Shown here piece by piece: positions 10,890 to 19,148 of a stretch of 64,000 nt of DNA. The stretch covers positions 124,001 to 188,000 of the forward strand of contig NZ_SOAL01000009.1 in the NCBI RefSeq assembly GCF_004364775.1, in the 5' to 3' direction. Numbering within the stretch: position 1 is the first letter of the stretch; the number at the start of each line of letters is the position of its first letter. This DNA is from Comamonas sp. JUb58 (GTDB lineage Bacteria > Pseudomonadota > Gammaproteobacteria > Burkholderiales > Burkholderiaceae_C). The notes under the pieces were generated by a model that saw nothing but the letters and a program-made list of their open reading frames with translations, was not told the origin of the DNA and ran no database searches. Both the position numbers and the translations under genes were made by a program.

Positions 10890-11575
10890 ACTTTGCTGCA
10901 CTGAGCGATGACTGGCTCTACCTGCTGCTGGGCACCTTTCCCGAAGGGCCACCGGGCGGTGCGCTGCTGAGCCTGATCCTGAGCGCTGTCTCCGGCGTGC
11001 TGTCTGCATTGCTGGGGCTGGCGCTGGGCATTGCGCTGGTGATGGGGCGGGGACTGGCCTTGCAGTGCCTGCGGGTGGTACTGGGCTTTCTGCGTGCCAT
11101 TCCGGTGCTGCTGCTGATCTTCTGGATTTATTTTTTGCTGCCGGTGCTGTTCCGGCTCGATGTGCCGGGCAGCTTCTCGGTGGTGTGTGCGCTGTCGCTG
11201 GTCAGCGGCGCCTACCTGGCCCATGGCGTGGCCGCCGGCCTGCAGGCGATTGCGCCGGGCCAGTGGGATGCCGGTGCTGCGCTGGGCCTGACGCGCTGGC
11301 AGGTGCTGCGCAGCCTCATCCTGCCCCAGGCGCTGGCGGTGATGCTGCCCTCGTTCGTGAACCAGTGGGTGACCCTGATCAAGGACAGCTCGCTGGCCTA
11401 TATCGTCGGCGTGGGCGAGCTGTCCTTTCTGTCCACCCAGGTCAATGCGCGGCTGATGGTGCACCCGGCCGAGGTGTTCCTGCTGGTGGGCGCCATCTAC
11501 TGGCTGATGTGCTCGGCGCTCAACCTGCTGGCCTGGGCGGTGGCGCGGCGCAGCCAGCCGCATTTGGTACGCTGA
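10886..11575 (+). CDS. Amino-acid ABC transporter permease (GltK type)
   Basis: A 229-residue partner permease with five or six helices. FLRAIPVLLLIFWIYFLLP replaces the usual FRGTPLL motif region, and the EAA loop is AALGLTRWQVLRSLILPQALAVMLPSFVNQ. Translation is coupled to the first permease by a 4-base overlap. The unit should import a polar amino acid, possibly glutamate or aspartate by similarity to GltJK, but specificity cannot be read. A terminator follows directly, so no ATP-binding subunit is cotranscribed; it must be supplied from elsewhere. Confidence 0.9.
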   Translation: MNFAALSDDWLYLLLGTFPEGPPGGALLSLILSAVSGVLSALLGLALGIALVMGRGLALQCLRVVLGFLRAIPVLLLIFWIYFLLPVLFRLDVPGSFSVVCALSLVSGAYLAHGVAAGLQAIAPGQWDAGAALGLTRWQVLRSLILPQALAVMLPSFVNQWVTLIKDSSLAYIVGVGELSFLSTQVNARLMVHPAEVFLLVGAIYWLMCSALNLLAWAVARRSQPHLVR

Positions 11576-11599
11576 GTTGGCACGCGGATACGGGCATGA

Positions 11600-11624
11600 A
11601 AAAAGGACGCCAGGCGTCCTTTTT
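11600..11624. terminator. Bidirectional intrinsic terminator
   Basis: AAAAAGGACGC, a CAG loop, then GCGTCCTTTTT form an 11-bp perfect stem with U-tracts on both strands. It separates the ABC permease gene from the convergent phosphodiesterase gene. Confidence 0.9.
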
Positions 11625-11647
11625 GGGTGAGTGCTGCAGCGCCGCGA

Positions 11648-13009
11648 TTACTGGTTCTTCAGCTCGGCGATGTAGGCATCGCGTGCCTTCACACCGGTGG
11701 GGGTGAAGTCGGTGAACACGCCGTCGATGCCCAGGCGGTAGTAGGCCAGGAACTCTTGCACTGGGTCACCCTTGTAGATGCCGGCCAGGCGGCCCGCTTC
11801 GTCGCGGAAGGTGAAGCTGTGCACGATCAGGCCAGCCTTGTGGGCGTTGGCGATCAGGCCCGTGTCCTTGAGGGTGTTGACGTCCTTCAAGCCCGCGCCT
11901 TCCTTGTAGGGCACGACGGAATGGGCCAGGATCTGTGGCTTCCAGGGGCCGATGCCGTCGGCATAGGTCTTGATCTCGGCCAGGCCGGCAGGGGTCTGCA
12001 TGGCGGCAAAGGTGCGGGCATCGCCAGCCAGGGTCCAGCTGAAGGGGCGGCCGCTGATGAAGGTCCATTCATCGGTGGTGATGTAGACCATCGAGCCGTC
12101 CTTCAGGTCGAAGTCATTGCCATCGATCAGCTGCACGCCCTTGGCCTTCATGCCGGCCTTGCGCAGGTACTTCAGGCTCTCGGGGTCAAAGCTCTGGATG
12201 TAGATGGCCGAGTCCTTGCTGTTGAGCTTGTTCTTCTCGAGCAGCGCCATCACCGCATCTTCAAACGGGTGGTTGCCGGTGCCGCAGCCGTTGGCAATCG
12301 CCTGCTGGTTGTTCCAGTAGGGGTTCTTGGTTTCGGCGTAGACGGGGATGGTGCGGCCCAGCGACTTGCTCTTGGCCGCGGCGATGTCGATCACATCCTG
12401 GGCGCTGATCAGCGGCAGCTTGCCGTTCCACTCGGTGGGGCGGTCAGCGCGGTTGTCCAAGGTGGTGCCGGCGATCCAGTCACGCATTTCCTGCATCGTG
12501 AAGTCGCTGATCGACCAGTCGTTGGTGTGGTCTTCGCCATCGACGATCAAGGCCTTGAGCACCGACTTCTGGTTGCCGGGCTCGACCAGGTCGGTCAGAT
12601 ACTTGCTGGGGCCGTTGGCCGGAATGGCGGGGTATTTCACATCGACCAGCACGCCAGGGGTGGTGCGCTTGCGGGCTGCCACGGCGGAGTTGGTCTTGGC
12701 CACATCGGCGATATTGGTGCTGTCGCTCAGCCAGGCGTTGTGGCGTGCCACCAGCTGGCAGTCACGCGTCATGTGCATGTCCAGCTCCAGCATGTCGGCG
12801 CCGGCGTCTGCTGCCTTTTCGTAGGCCATGCGGGTCTGCTCGGGGTACATGCCGGAGTAGCCACGGTGCGCGATCACCTGGGGCTGCTTGCCGTCCAGGG
12901 TCTTGAAGCTGGGATCATCATCGCCGCCGCCACAGGCGGTCAGCAGCAGTGCGCCGCACAGGGCAGAGCCCAGCGCAGCCAGGCGAAATTTGGGTTGGTG
13001 TGTTGTCAT
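11648..13009 (-). CDS. glpQ: Glycerophosphodiester phosphodiesterase, lipoprotein (GlpQ-like)
   Basis: A 453-residue enzyme that hydrolyses glycerophosphodiesters to glycerol-3-phosphate and an alcohol. The N-terminus (residues 1-30) is a lipoprotein signal ending in the lipobox LLTAC, so it should be anchored to a membrane outside the cytoplasm. The GDPD barrel starts with IAHRGYSGMYPEQT (catalytic His and Arg) and ELDMHMTRD (metal-binding Glu and Asp), followed by LVARHN with the second histidine. ATG 13009 begins the signal peptide; the longer in-frame start at 13084 would place 25 non-signal residues in front. A Pho-box-like sequence lies about 57 bases upstream. Confidence 0.93.
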   Translation of the reverse strand: MTTHQPKFRLAALGSALCGALLLTACGGGDDDPSFKTLDGKQPQVIAHRGYSGMYPEQTRMAYEKAADAGADMLELDMHMTRDCQLVARHNAWLSDSTNIADVAKTNSAVAARKRTTPGVLVDVKYPAIPANGPSKYLTDLVEPGNQKSVLKALIVDGEDHTNDWSISDFTMQEMRDWIAGTTLDNRADRPTEWNGKLPLISAQDVIDIAAAKSKSLGRTIPVYAETKNPYWNNQQAIANGCGTGNHPFEDAVMALLEKNKLNSKDSAIYIQSFDPESLKYLRKAGMKAKGVQLIDGNDFDLKDGSMVYITTDEWTFISGRPFSWTLAGDARTFAAMQTPAGLAEIKTYADGIGPWKPQILAHSVVPYKEGAGLKDVNTLKDTGLIANAHKAGLIVHSFTFRDEAGRLAGIYKGDPVQEFLAYYRLGIDGVFTDFTPTGVKARDAYIAELKNQ

Positions 13010-13066
13010 CGTCCGTTGTCCCCAGGGTTGGTGAATCAGCAAGTGGATGGATGCTGCGGGGTCGGT

Positions 13067-13084
13067 ATGACGGCGCTGTGACAA
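13067..13084 (-). promoter_or_regulatory. glpQ: Candidate Pho box upstream of glpQ
   Basis: On the minus strand the sequence is TTGTCAC-AGCG-CCGTCAT. PhoB sites are two direct 7-mers of consensus CTGTCAT separated by 4 bases. The two half-sites match at 5 and 6 of 7 positions with the exact spacing. Control of a phosphodiesterase by phosphate starvation would make sense, but binding is inferred. Confidence 0.5.
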
Positions 13085-13283
13085 TGTAAAGCGCGCGTCT
13101 ACGGCTCACAACAGGCGAGGTCTGCGGGCCCCTTGTCGGCCGTTGAAAGCTTCTGTAGAGCACCTCTGCACCGGTTGCCGCAGGCATCTGCATCCAGCGC
13201 ACCAGCGTAGTGCAAGCCCGGTGGCGGGCCCAGTGTTTTCGATGCTGCAGCGCGGCAACTGTGGTGTTCTGTCCAATCGCCGA

Positions 13284-13553
13284 TCAGGCGCGGCCCAGCC
13301 ACCAGACCAGGCCCAGCGCCAGCGCCGCAGGCACGGCAAAGTTGACGAGCAGGATGGGCAGCTCTTGCGCGACCGTGTAGCCGGCCTTGTGCACGCCGAC
13401 CCACATATTGACCAGCGCCACGCCCAGCCAGACAGGAATAAAGTATTTGGCGGCCAGCATGATGCTGGCCGCATCGGCGCCCCAGAGCGTGCCCAGCAGG
13501 GCAAAGACGGCCAACAGCAGCAGGCCGGTCAGCATGACCAAAATCATATGCAT
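13284..13553 (-). CDS. Small hypothetical membrane protein
   Basis: An 89-residue protein with three predicted helices: residues 3-25 (MILVMLTGLLLLAVFALLGTLWG), about 35-55 and about 67-86. No signal for export beyond these helices. An AAGGAG ribosome-binding site precedes ATG 13553, supporting it as a real gene. It lies downstream of the SDR gene on the same strand with a 44-base gap and is probably cotranscribed with it. I do not recognise the family. Confidence 0.72.
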   Translation of the reverse strand: MHMILVMLTGLLLLAVFALLGTLWGADAASIMLAAKYFIPVWLGVALVNMWVGVHKAGYTVAQELPILLVNFAVPAALALGLVWWLGRA

Positions 13554-13597
13554 GGGCAACTCCTTGTAGTGGTCGGAGGGCGCGGCCCTCCGCGGGC

Positions 13598-14377
13598 TTA
13601 TTTTGTCGTATAGCCGCCGTTGATCAGAATCGTCTGCCCGGTGATCCACCAGCCATCGCTCACCAGGTGGCGCACAAAGGGCACCACGTCTTCGATGTCG
13701 GTCAGGCCCGTCTGGCTGAACGGCGACAGCGCGGCGGCGCTCTTGTGGTAGGCCTGGGCATCGGCGCTTTCCTGGCCGTAGAAGAAGGGCGTGTCCATGG
13801 GGCCGGGGCCCACGGCGGTGACCGAGATGCCCCGCGCGCCCAGCTCCTTGGCCGCTGCGCGGGTGTAGTGCTCCACAGGCGCCTTGGTGCCCGCGTAGGA
13901 CGCATAAAACGGCGTGAACGCGCCCAGCAGCGAGGTGACCAGGGTGCAGATTTTGCCGCCGTCGTTCACATGCTTGCCGGCCTCTTTCAGAAAGAAGAAC
14001 GCAGCCTTGTTGTTGACCGCATCCATCTCGTCAAACTCGGCCTCGCTGATCTCGGACATCGGCTTTTTCAGCACCTTGCCGACGGTATTGATGGCGATGT
14101 CGGGGCGGCCCACAGCGGCCACCGCATCGGCAAACAGCCTCTCGACCGCTGCAGCGCTGGTCAGATCGCCTTGCAGGATGACCGCCTTGGCGCCGACCTT
14201 TTGCACCGCTGCCAGGGTCTGCTCTGCATCGGCCTTGCTCGCAGCGCTGTTGTAGTGGATGGCGACGGCCTTGGCGCCATGATGAACGAGGTCGGTGGCC
14301 AGCAGGCCGCCGAGGTTCTTGGCACCACCGGCGATCAGAACGGTTTTGCCTTGGATGCTGTGCTTGGGGTTGGACAT
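13598..14377 (-). CDS. Short-chain dehydrogenase/reductase (SDR)
   Basis: A 259-residue classical SDR. The Rossmann cofactor motif is IAGGAKNLGGLLA (about residues 15-27; GxxxGxG is modified to GGAKNLG). The catalytic Tyr-x-x-x-Lys is in YASYAGTKAPVEHYT, and the C-terminus ends in ITGQTILINGGYTTK. HYNSA after the second strand suggests NADP(H) preference. The substrate is unknown. An AAGGAG site precedes the ATG. The divergent LysR gene across 116 bases is its likely regulator. Confidence 0.92.
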   Translation of the reverse strand: MSNPKHSIQGKTVLIAGGAKNLGGLLATDLVHHGAKAVAIHYNSAASKADAEQTLAAVQKVGAKAVILQGDLTSAAAVERLFADAVAAVGRPDIAINTVGKVLKKPMSEISEAEFDEMDAVNNKAAFFFLKEAGKHVNDGGKICTLVTSLLGAFTPFYASYAGTKAPVEHYTRAAAKELGARGISVTAVGPGPMDTPFFYGQESADAQAYHKSAAALSPFSQTGLTDIEDVVPFVRHLVSDGWWITGQTILINGGYTTK

Positions 14378-14493
14378 GAAAAGCTCCTTGGGATGGGCTG
14401 TTCAGCGTAATTGGTCATAAAACAAAGATAAATATAGAATTTATTCCATGTTTATCCATGATTTACTAACAATGGCTGCGATGCAGGTTTGGC

Positions 14494-15429
14494 ATGGACC
14501 GCATTGACCTGCTGCGCATCTTTTTGCGCGTGGCCGCCACCGGCAGCTTTTCCCAGGCCGCTGACCAGCTGGCACTGCCCCGGCCCACGGTGTCGCTGGC
14601 AGTGCAGCAGCTGGAGGCCCGGCTGGGCACGCGCCTGCTCCACCGCACCACGCGCAAGGTGGCGCTGACCCTGGATGGCCAGGCGCTGGTCGACAGTGCC
14701 AGCAGCCTGGTCGATGAGATGCAGGACCTGGAGCAGCGCTTTCGCCCGCAGGCGCACGCGGTGGCAGGGCGCTTGCGCATCGATGTGCCCAGCCGCGTGG
14801 CGCGGCTGATCGTCGCGCCCGCCTTGCCGGCGCTGCTGGCGCAGCACCCGGGGCTGGAGGTGGATTTAGGCTCCAGCGACCGGGCGGTGGACCTGGTGCA
14901 GGAGCACATCGACTGCGTCCTGCGCGTGGGCCCGCTGGCCGACAGCTCGCTGGTGGCCAAGGCACTGGGCAGCATGGAATTGATCAACTGCGCCAGCCCC
15001 GCCTACCTGGCCCGGCATGGCCGTCCGCAAAGCCCGGCGGAGTTGGCCGGCCACCAGAGCGTGCACTACAACTCGCCCACCACCGGGCGCGCTGCCGCCT
15101 GGGAATGGCTGGAGGGCGGGGCCGAACACAGCATGGTGCTGCCCGGCGCCGTGGGTGCCAACCATGTGGAGAGCTATATCGCCTGCGCGCTGGCCGGCCT
15201 GGGGCTGATCCAGATACCGCGCTACGACGTGCAAGCCCATCTGCAATCAGGCGAGCTGGTCGAGGTGCTGCAAACCTACCCACCGCCTGCGCTGCCGGTG
15301 CATGTGCTCTACCTGCACCGCGCGCATCTGTCGCGCCGGGTAAGGGTGTTCATCGACTGGATCGAGCAGCTGCTGGTGCAGGCCAGGGCGATTGCGCCGG
15401 GCACGGCGGCTGCCGCGTTGCCGCCATGA
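14494..15429 (+). CDS. LysR-family transcriptional regulator divergent from SDR
   Basis: A 311-residue LysR regulator of the group with N-terminus MDRIDLLRIFLRVAATGSFS. The HTH is at about residues 18-60 (LALPRPTVSLAVQQLEARLG, LLHRTTRKVALT). The effector domain carries VGPLADSSLVAKALG, common in this subgroup of repressors beside oxidoreductases. Its position back-to-back with the SDR gene suggests control of that gene. A terminator hairpin begins at its stop codon. Confidence 0.92.
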   Translation: MDRIDLLRIFLRVAATGSFSQAADQLALPRPTVSLAVQQLEARLGTRLLHRTTRKVALTLDGQALVDSASSLVDEMQDLEQRFRPQAHAVAGRLRIDVPSRVARLIVAPALPALLAQHPGLEVDLGSSDRAVDLVQEHIDCVLRVGPLADSSLVAKALGSMELINCASPAYLARHGRPQSPAELAGHQSVHYNSPTTGRAAAWEWLEGGAEHSMVLPGAVGANHVESYIACALAGLGLIQIPRYDVQAHLQSGELVEVLQTYPPPALPVHVLYLHRAHLSRRVRVFIDWIEQLLVQARAIAPGTAAAALPP

Positions 15430-15431
15430 CA

Positions 15432-15467
15432 AAGAGCCTCTCACGCCATGGGCGTTGAGAGGCTCTT
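15432..15467 (+). terminator. Intrinsic terminator after LysR gene
   Basis: A long stem (AAGAGCCTCTCACGCC against GGCGTTGAGAGGCTCTT, one bulged base) closes on an ATG loop. The U-tract is short. It lies between convergent genes. Confidence 0.65.
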
Positions 15468-15538
15468 GCGGGGGAGCGGGGTTGATCCAACCTGAAGGGC
15501 GCCGGCTAGGACAGCCGGGTCTTCAGGATGCGATGCGC

Positions 15539-15889
15539 TCAGTAACTGCCACCGCCGTAGCCGCCATTGCCATAGCCCACATCGGAGCGGCCGCTGGAGC
15601 GATAGCCGGAATCTCCATAGCCACCAGAGCTTCGGGATTCTTCACGCGGACGGGCCAGGTTGACGACGATCTGGCGTCCGTCCACGGACATGCCATTGAG
15701 AGCATTGATCGCCGCCTGGGCCACTTCGGCAGAGGCCATTTCGACAAAGCCGAAGCCCTTGGAGCGGCCGGTTTCGCGGTCCATCATGACCTTGGCCGAG
15801 TTCACAGAGCCGAATTCGGAGAAGTTGTCCTTGAGGCTGGAATCGGTCACCGAGTAGGGCAGGTTGCCCACATAAATTTTGTTGCTCAT
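15539..15889 (-). CDS. RNA-binding protein with single RRM and Gly-rich tail
   Basis: A 116-residue RNA recognition motif protein. RNP2 is IYVGNL (residues 5-10) and RNP1 is KGFGFVEM (44-51). Residues 85-116 form a Gly/Ser/Tyr-rich tail. Proteins of this type in beta-proteobacteria and cyanobacteria bind single-stranded RNA and are often cold-induced. ATG 15889 gives the canonical MSNKIYVGNLPY start and has AAAGG upstream; the longer frame adds an unrelated leader. Confidence 0.93.
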   Translation of the reverse strand: MSNKIYVGNLPYSVTDSSLKDNFSEFGSVNSAKVMMDRETGRSKGFGFVEMASAEVAQAAINALNGMSVDGRQIVVNLARPREESRSSGGYGDSGYRSSGRSDVGYGNGGYGGGSY

Positions 15890-15999
15890 GTCAGAGCCTT
15901 TCTTAAAAAGATTGCGCCACACAGCGCAGGGGGTGGAATGCAAACACCGGGATCGGCGTTGCATCGCAAAGGGGGAATGAAGGGATTGCTACCGGGCCG

Positions 16000-16239
16000 T
16001 CAACAGACGGGCGGCTCGGGCATGGACGATTGGAGCCAGCCTTGGGTCACGGCAAAGATGCGTGCCGCTTCCGCAGTGGCGAATGTCTTGTCAAAGCGGA
16101 ACACCCGGCAATAGCTGCCGTTGCCTTGTGATCGCTGAACGGAGAACGACGCGCCGAAGCGGCCGTTGGGGGTCTGGTGGGTCGAGGGTGAAACGACGTA
16201 CTTCCCGATGGAAATAAAAGTCTTGGAAATGGGGATCAA
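16000..16239 (-). CDS. Small hypothetical protein
   Basis: A 79-residue soluble protein with a compact alpha/beta pattern (YVVSPSTHQTPNGRFGASFS, then CRVFRFDKTFATAEAARIFA). The second part looks like a strand plus a helix with an aromatic/acidic face. The frame has no ATG; a stop precedes a TTG at 16239, which is the only plausible start. Coding style matches neighbouring genes. I do not recognise the family and assign no function. Confidence 0.55.
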   Translation of the reverse strand: MIPISKTFISIGKYVVSPSTHQTPNGRFGASFSVQRSQGNGSYCRVFRFDKTFATAEAARIFAVTQGWLQSSMPEPPVC

Positions 16240-16460
16240 TCAGGGTCACAGGCTTTGGCCGCCTGTGTGAGCGGGGAGGTCATCAGTTGACTGCTGCTCT
16301 ACAGATCAACCAGGCGAATGTCGCCAGGAACGCGGCTGTAGCACTGCTGGCCAGCTGCGGTAAAGAGAGGCTGGCCCACGGGGCGCTGCCTCTCCAACCG
16401 ATCCACTATATAGCATTGGTTATAAAAAAGCCAATTTTTATTGTTTTATTACATAAAGCA

Positions 16461-16490
16461 GGCGCAGCGGCAGGCTCCACCCGCTGCGCC
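16461..16490 (-). terminator. Candidate terminator hairpin after ankyrin gene
   Basis: GGCGCAGCGG (16461-16470) is the exact complement of CCGCTGCGCC (16481-16490), with a 10-base loop. On the minus strand it follows the ankyrin gene by 8 bases and leads into AT-rich sequence, although a clean U-tract is absent. Confidence 0.45.
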
Positions 16491-16498
16491 GGGCTGCA

Positions 16499-17170
16499 TC
16501 AGCGCGCGCCAGCGGCCGTCAGCGTCTCCACCATCGCGCTGTAGCCGCGCTGGCGGGCATGGGCCAGCGGCGTTACGCCTTCCTTGTCGGCCAGGTTCAC
16601 ATCGGCCTTGGCGTCGATCAGCAGCTGCAGGATCTGCTGGTGGCGTGGGCCGCCATCGCTCAGGATGATGGCCTCCATCAGCGCCGTCCAGCCCAGGCGG
16701 TTGACATGGTTGACATCGACACCGGCGTTGATGAGGGTGCGCACCGTCTCGACATGGCCGCGTTCTGCCGCCGGGATCAGCGCCGTGCCGCCATAGCGGT
16801 TGGTGCTGCGCAGGTCAGCGCCATGGGCCAGCGTCATCTGCAGGATCTCTTGGTGGCCGCGTGCGCCGGCATAGAGGTAGGGGCTGTCTTCGATGTTGTC
16901 CTTGGCATTCACATCGGCACCGGCCTCGATCAAGGCCTTGGCCGCTGCCACCTGGTTGCTCTGTGTCGCCACCAGCAGCGGCGTGCGGCCCTGGGCATCG
17001 CGCGCATCGATGGCGCTGGCGCCCCCGTTTTGCAGCAGTTGCTGGATGCGGCTGCCGTTGTTGGCAGCCGCGGCCTGGTGCAGGGCGAGCGTGGTCATGT
17101 TCTGTGCGTGGGCAGCGAGCTGCGTCAGTTGAAAGGCCAGGCCAAGGCAGAGGCTGAGCAAGGGGCGCAT
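16499..17170 (-). CDS. Exported ankyrin-repeat protein
   Basis: A 223-residue protein. A Sec signal peptide covers about residues 1-23 (LLSLCLGLAFQLTQLAAHAQ). At least five ankyrin repeats follow, with the TPLLVATQSNQVAAAKALIEAGADVNAKD, TALIPAAERGHVETVRTLINAGVDVN and VTPLAHARQRGYSAMVETL units cut here for length. Ankyrin arrays mediate protein-protein contacts; periplasmic versions occur beside catalases and in envelope stress functions, but no partner is evident. ATG 17170 begins the signal peptide. Confidence 0.85.
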   Translation of the reverse strand: MRPLLSLCLGLAFQLTQLAAHAQNMTTLALHQAAAANNGSRIQQLLQNGGASAIDARDAQGRTPLLVATQSNQVAAAKALIEAGADVNAKDNIEDSPYLYAGARGHQEILQMTLAHGADLRSTNRYGGTALIPAAERGHVETVRTLINAGVDVNHVNRLGWTALMEAIILSDGGPRHQQILQLLIDAKADVNLADKEGVTPLAHARQRGYSAMVETLTAAGAR

Positions 17171-17335
17171 GGGGGTCTCCTTACAGCGGGGGATGGCAGC
17201 CGAGTCCATCCCTTCCATTTCATATACTCCCAAAACCATAGCTGGTCTTGAAGGATTTACGGGTGCGAAAGGCCATTCTTGCACAGGAATGCCGAGTGCC
17301 AATGGAGATGGGAGACAAGGGGAGTGCAGAGACGA

Positions 17336-18502
17336 ATGGATGGGAATAACGAGCGAAAGCAGCAGCGCGGCCATGTGGCGCTGCTGCTGCTGGGCGGGCT
17401 GGTCTTGCTGGCGCTGGGGGTGCTGCTGTTCTGGCTGTGGCTGCCGCTGCTGATCGCAGTGGCAGCAGGTGGCCTAGTGTTTGTGCTGCTGTCGCAGGTG
17501 GGCCGTATCGGCTGGATGCTGGAAGGGCGGCGCGCGCTGCGCGATCCAGGCTTGCTGATGGAGGACGGGCGGCTGCGCACGCCGGTGTGGCTGCCGTTTT
17601 ACGCGATGCTGGCAGCCCTGGTGGCCACGGCCTGCGGCTGGATGGTCTTGTTCCTGCTGCCCGACAGCCTGCACCCGGCCGAGATGCTGCAGATGGGCAC
17701 GGGCCTGGCCGGCGCCATCGTGGTGCTGGTGGCAGTGTGGCTGCTGGGGCAGCTCAGCACCGGCTGGTCGCTGCTGCGCCAGGGCGAGGCCTGGAATGCG
17801 CGCCGCATGTCGCCTGAATGGTGGGTCTGGGCGACGATCGCGTTTGTGCCGGCCATGCTGGCAATCGGCCTGCTGGCGCCAGACCGGGCCGGGCTGCAGG
17901 CCTGGGGCCTGCAATGGCGCGGGTATGACAGCCAGCCGCTGCGCATCCAGCTGGCGCCCGCCAGCAACCCCGAGCAGGCGCGACTGCGCGATGCCGCCTT
18001 GCTGGAGCTGGTGCAGCCCTTGCTGGTACAGGGCAGCCGCCGCATCCGTGCCAGCATGCGCAGCCGCCACGGCACAAGCAATTGGACCGCCGCCCTGCCG
18101 GCGCGCTACCGGCTGCGGGGGGATGTGCTCGACATCCAATTGTCAGGCCGCCTGGACCCGGAGGGGCTGCAGCGATATGCACAGCAACTGCAGCAACTGG
18201 GCGCGGGCGACCCCAGCGCCCTGCGCTGGTTGGTGGCGGCGCAATGCCTGCCAGCCCCCAGTGCGATAGCGGCCCTCAGCGCGGCCGCGCGGCGCGCGCA
18301 GTGGGCACAGGTGCAGGCCTGCGCGCAGCAGCGCAGCCAGGCCTTGCAAGCGCTGGGCGCGCAGCTGCAAGGGCAGATCCAGCAGGTGGATCTACTGCCG
18401 CCGGCGCACTACCGGCCCTGGCCCCAGCGCGGTGGCTGGCAGGCGGTGGCCTTGCCCTCGGGGCCAGAGGCTTTGAACGAATTGCCGCTGCTGGCGCATT
18501 GA
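17336..18502 (+). CDS. Hypothetical membrane protein
   Basis: A 388-residue protein. Two adjacent N-terminal helices (about residues 10-53, VALLLLGGLVLLALGVLLFW and PLLIAVAAGGLVFVLLSQV) are followed by three more between about 85 and 185. The C-terminal 200 residues are soluble and Gln/Ala-rich with helical character (QRYAQQLQQLGAG). A GGGGAG ribosome-binding site precedes ATG 17336. It is divergent from the ankyrin gene. I find no recognisable domain. Confidence 0.72.
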   Translation: MDGNNERKQQRGHVALLLLGGLVLLALGVLLFWLWLPLLIAVAAGGLVFVLLSQVGRIGWMLEGRRALRDPGLLMEDGRLRTPVWLPFYAMLAALVATACGWMVLFLLPDSLHPAEMLQMGTGLAGAIVVLVAVWLLGQLSTGWSLLRQGEAWNARRMSPEWWVWATIAFVPAMLAIGLLAPDRAGLQAWGLQWRGYDSQPLRIQLAPASNPEQARLRDAALLELVQPLLVQGSRRIRASMRSRHGTSNWTAALPARYRLRGDVLDIQLSGRLDPEGLQRYAQQLQQLGAGDPSALRWLVAAQCLPAPSAIAALSAAARRAQWAQVQACAQQRSQALQALGAQLQGQIQQVDLLPPAHYRPWPQRGGWQAVALPSGPEALNELPLLAH

Positions 18503-18521
18503 GGCTGGGCGCGGCGGCTTT

Positions 18522-19148
18522 TTACAGCGCCAGATCCGTCCACTGCCCCGGCTCCAGGCCATCGAGCGTGTAGGGGCCAATGGCCATGCGCACCAGGCGC
18601 AGCGTAGGGTGGCCGACGGCGGCTGTCATGCGCCGCACCTGGCGGTTGCGGCCTTCGCGGATGATGAGCTCAATCCAGCAATCGGGCACGCTCTGGCGTA
18701 CGCGGATCGGCGGATTGCGCGCCCACATCGCGGGCTGCGGATCGAGCATGCGCACCTGGGCGGGCAGGGTCTTGCCGTCTTTCAGGTCCACGCCATCGCG
18801 CAACTGCTGCAAGGCCGCTGCATCGGGAATGCCTTCGACCTGCACCCAGTAGGTCTTGGCCATCTTGTGGCGCGGGTCGGCAATGCGGGCCTGCAGCTGG
18901 CCATCATTGGTCAGCAGCAGCAGGCCTTCGCTGTCGCCATCGAGCCGGCCCGCGACATAGACGCCGGGCACATCGATAAAGTCCTTGAGGCCTTGCCAGC
19001 GCCCCTCGGGCGTGAACTGGCTGACGACGCCATAGGGCTTGTGAAAACCCAAGAGCCGTGGCGGCCCGGCCGGGACTGCGGGCCTGGAGGGCTTGAGAAA
19101 TTTGACCGGCCCGCCGCTCTTGCGCGGCCGCATGCGTGGCTCGGGCAT
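18522..19148 (-). CDS. rluE: 23S rRNA pseudouridine synthase, RluE-type
   Basis: A 208-residue member of the RsuA/RluB/E/F family, which isomerises a specific uridine in rRNA; RluE acts on U2457 of 23S rRNA. Family marks are LLGFHKPYGVVSQFTP (residues about 32-47), the catalytic GRLDGDSEGLLLLTNDG with Asp in RLD, and HKMAKTYWVQVEG. There is no S4 domain, consistent with RluE. It is the last gene of a dctA-gntR-rluE unit; its start overlaps the gntR stop by one base. Confidence 0.92.
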   Translation of the reverse strand: MPEPRMRPRKSGGPVKFLKPSRPAVPAGPPRLLGFHKPYGVVSQFTPEGRWQGLKDFIDVPGVYVAGRLDGDSEGLLLLTNDGQLQARIADPRHKMAKTYWVQVEGIPDAAALQQLRDGVDLKDGKTLPAQVRMLDPQPAMWARNPPIRVRQSVPDCWIELIIREGRNRQVRRMTAAVGHPTLRLVRMAIGPYTLDGLEPGQWTDLAL

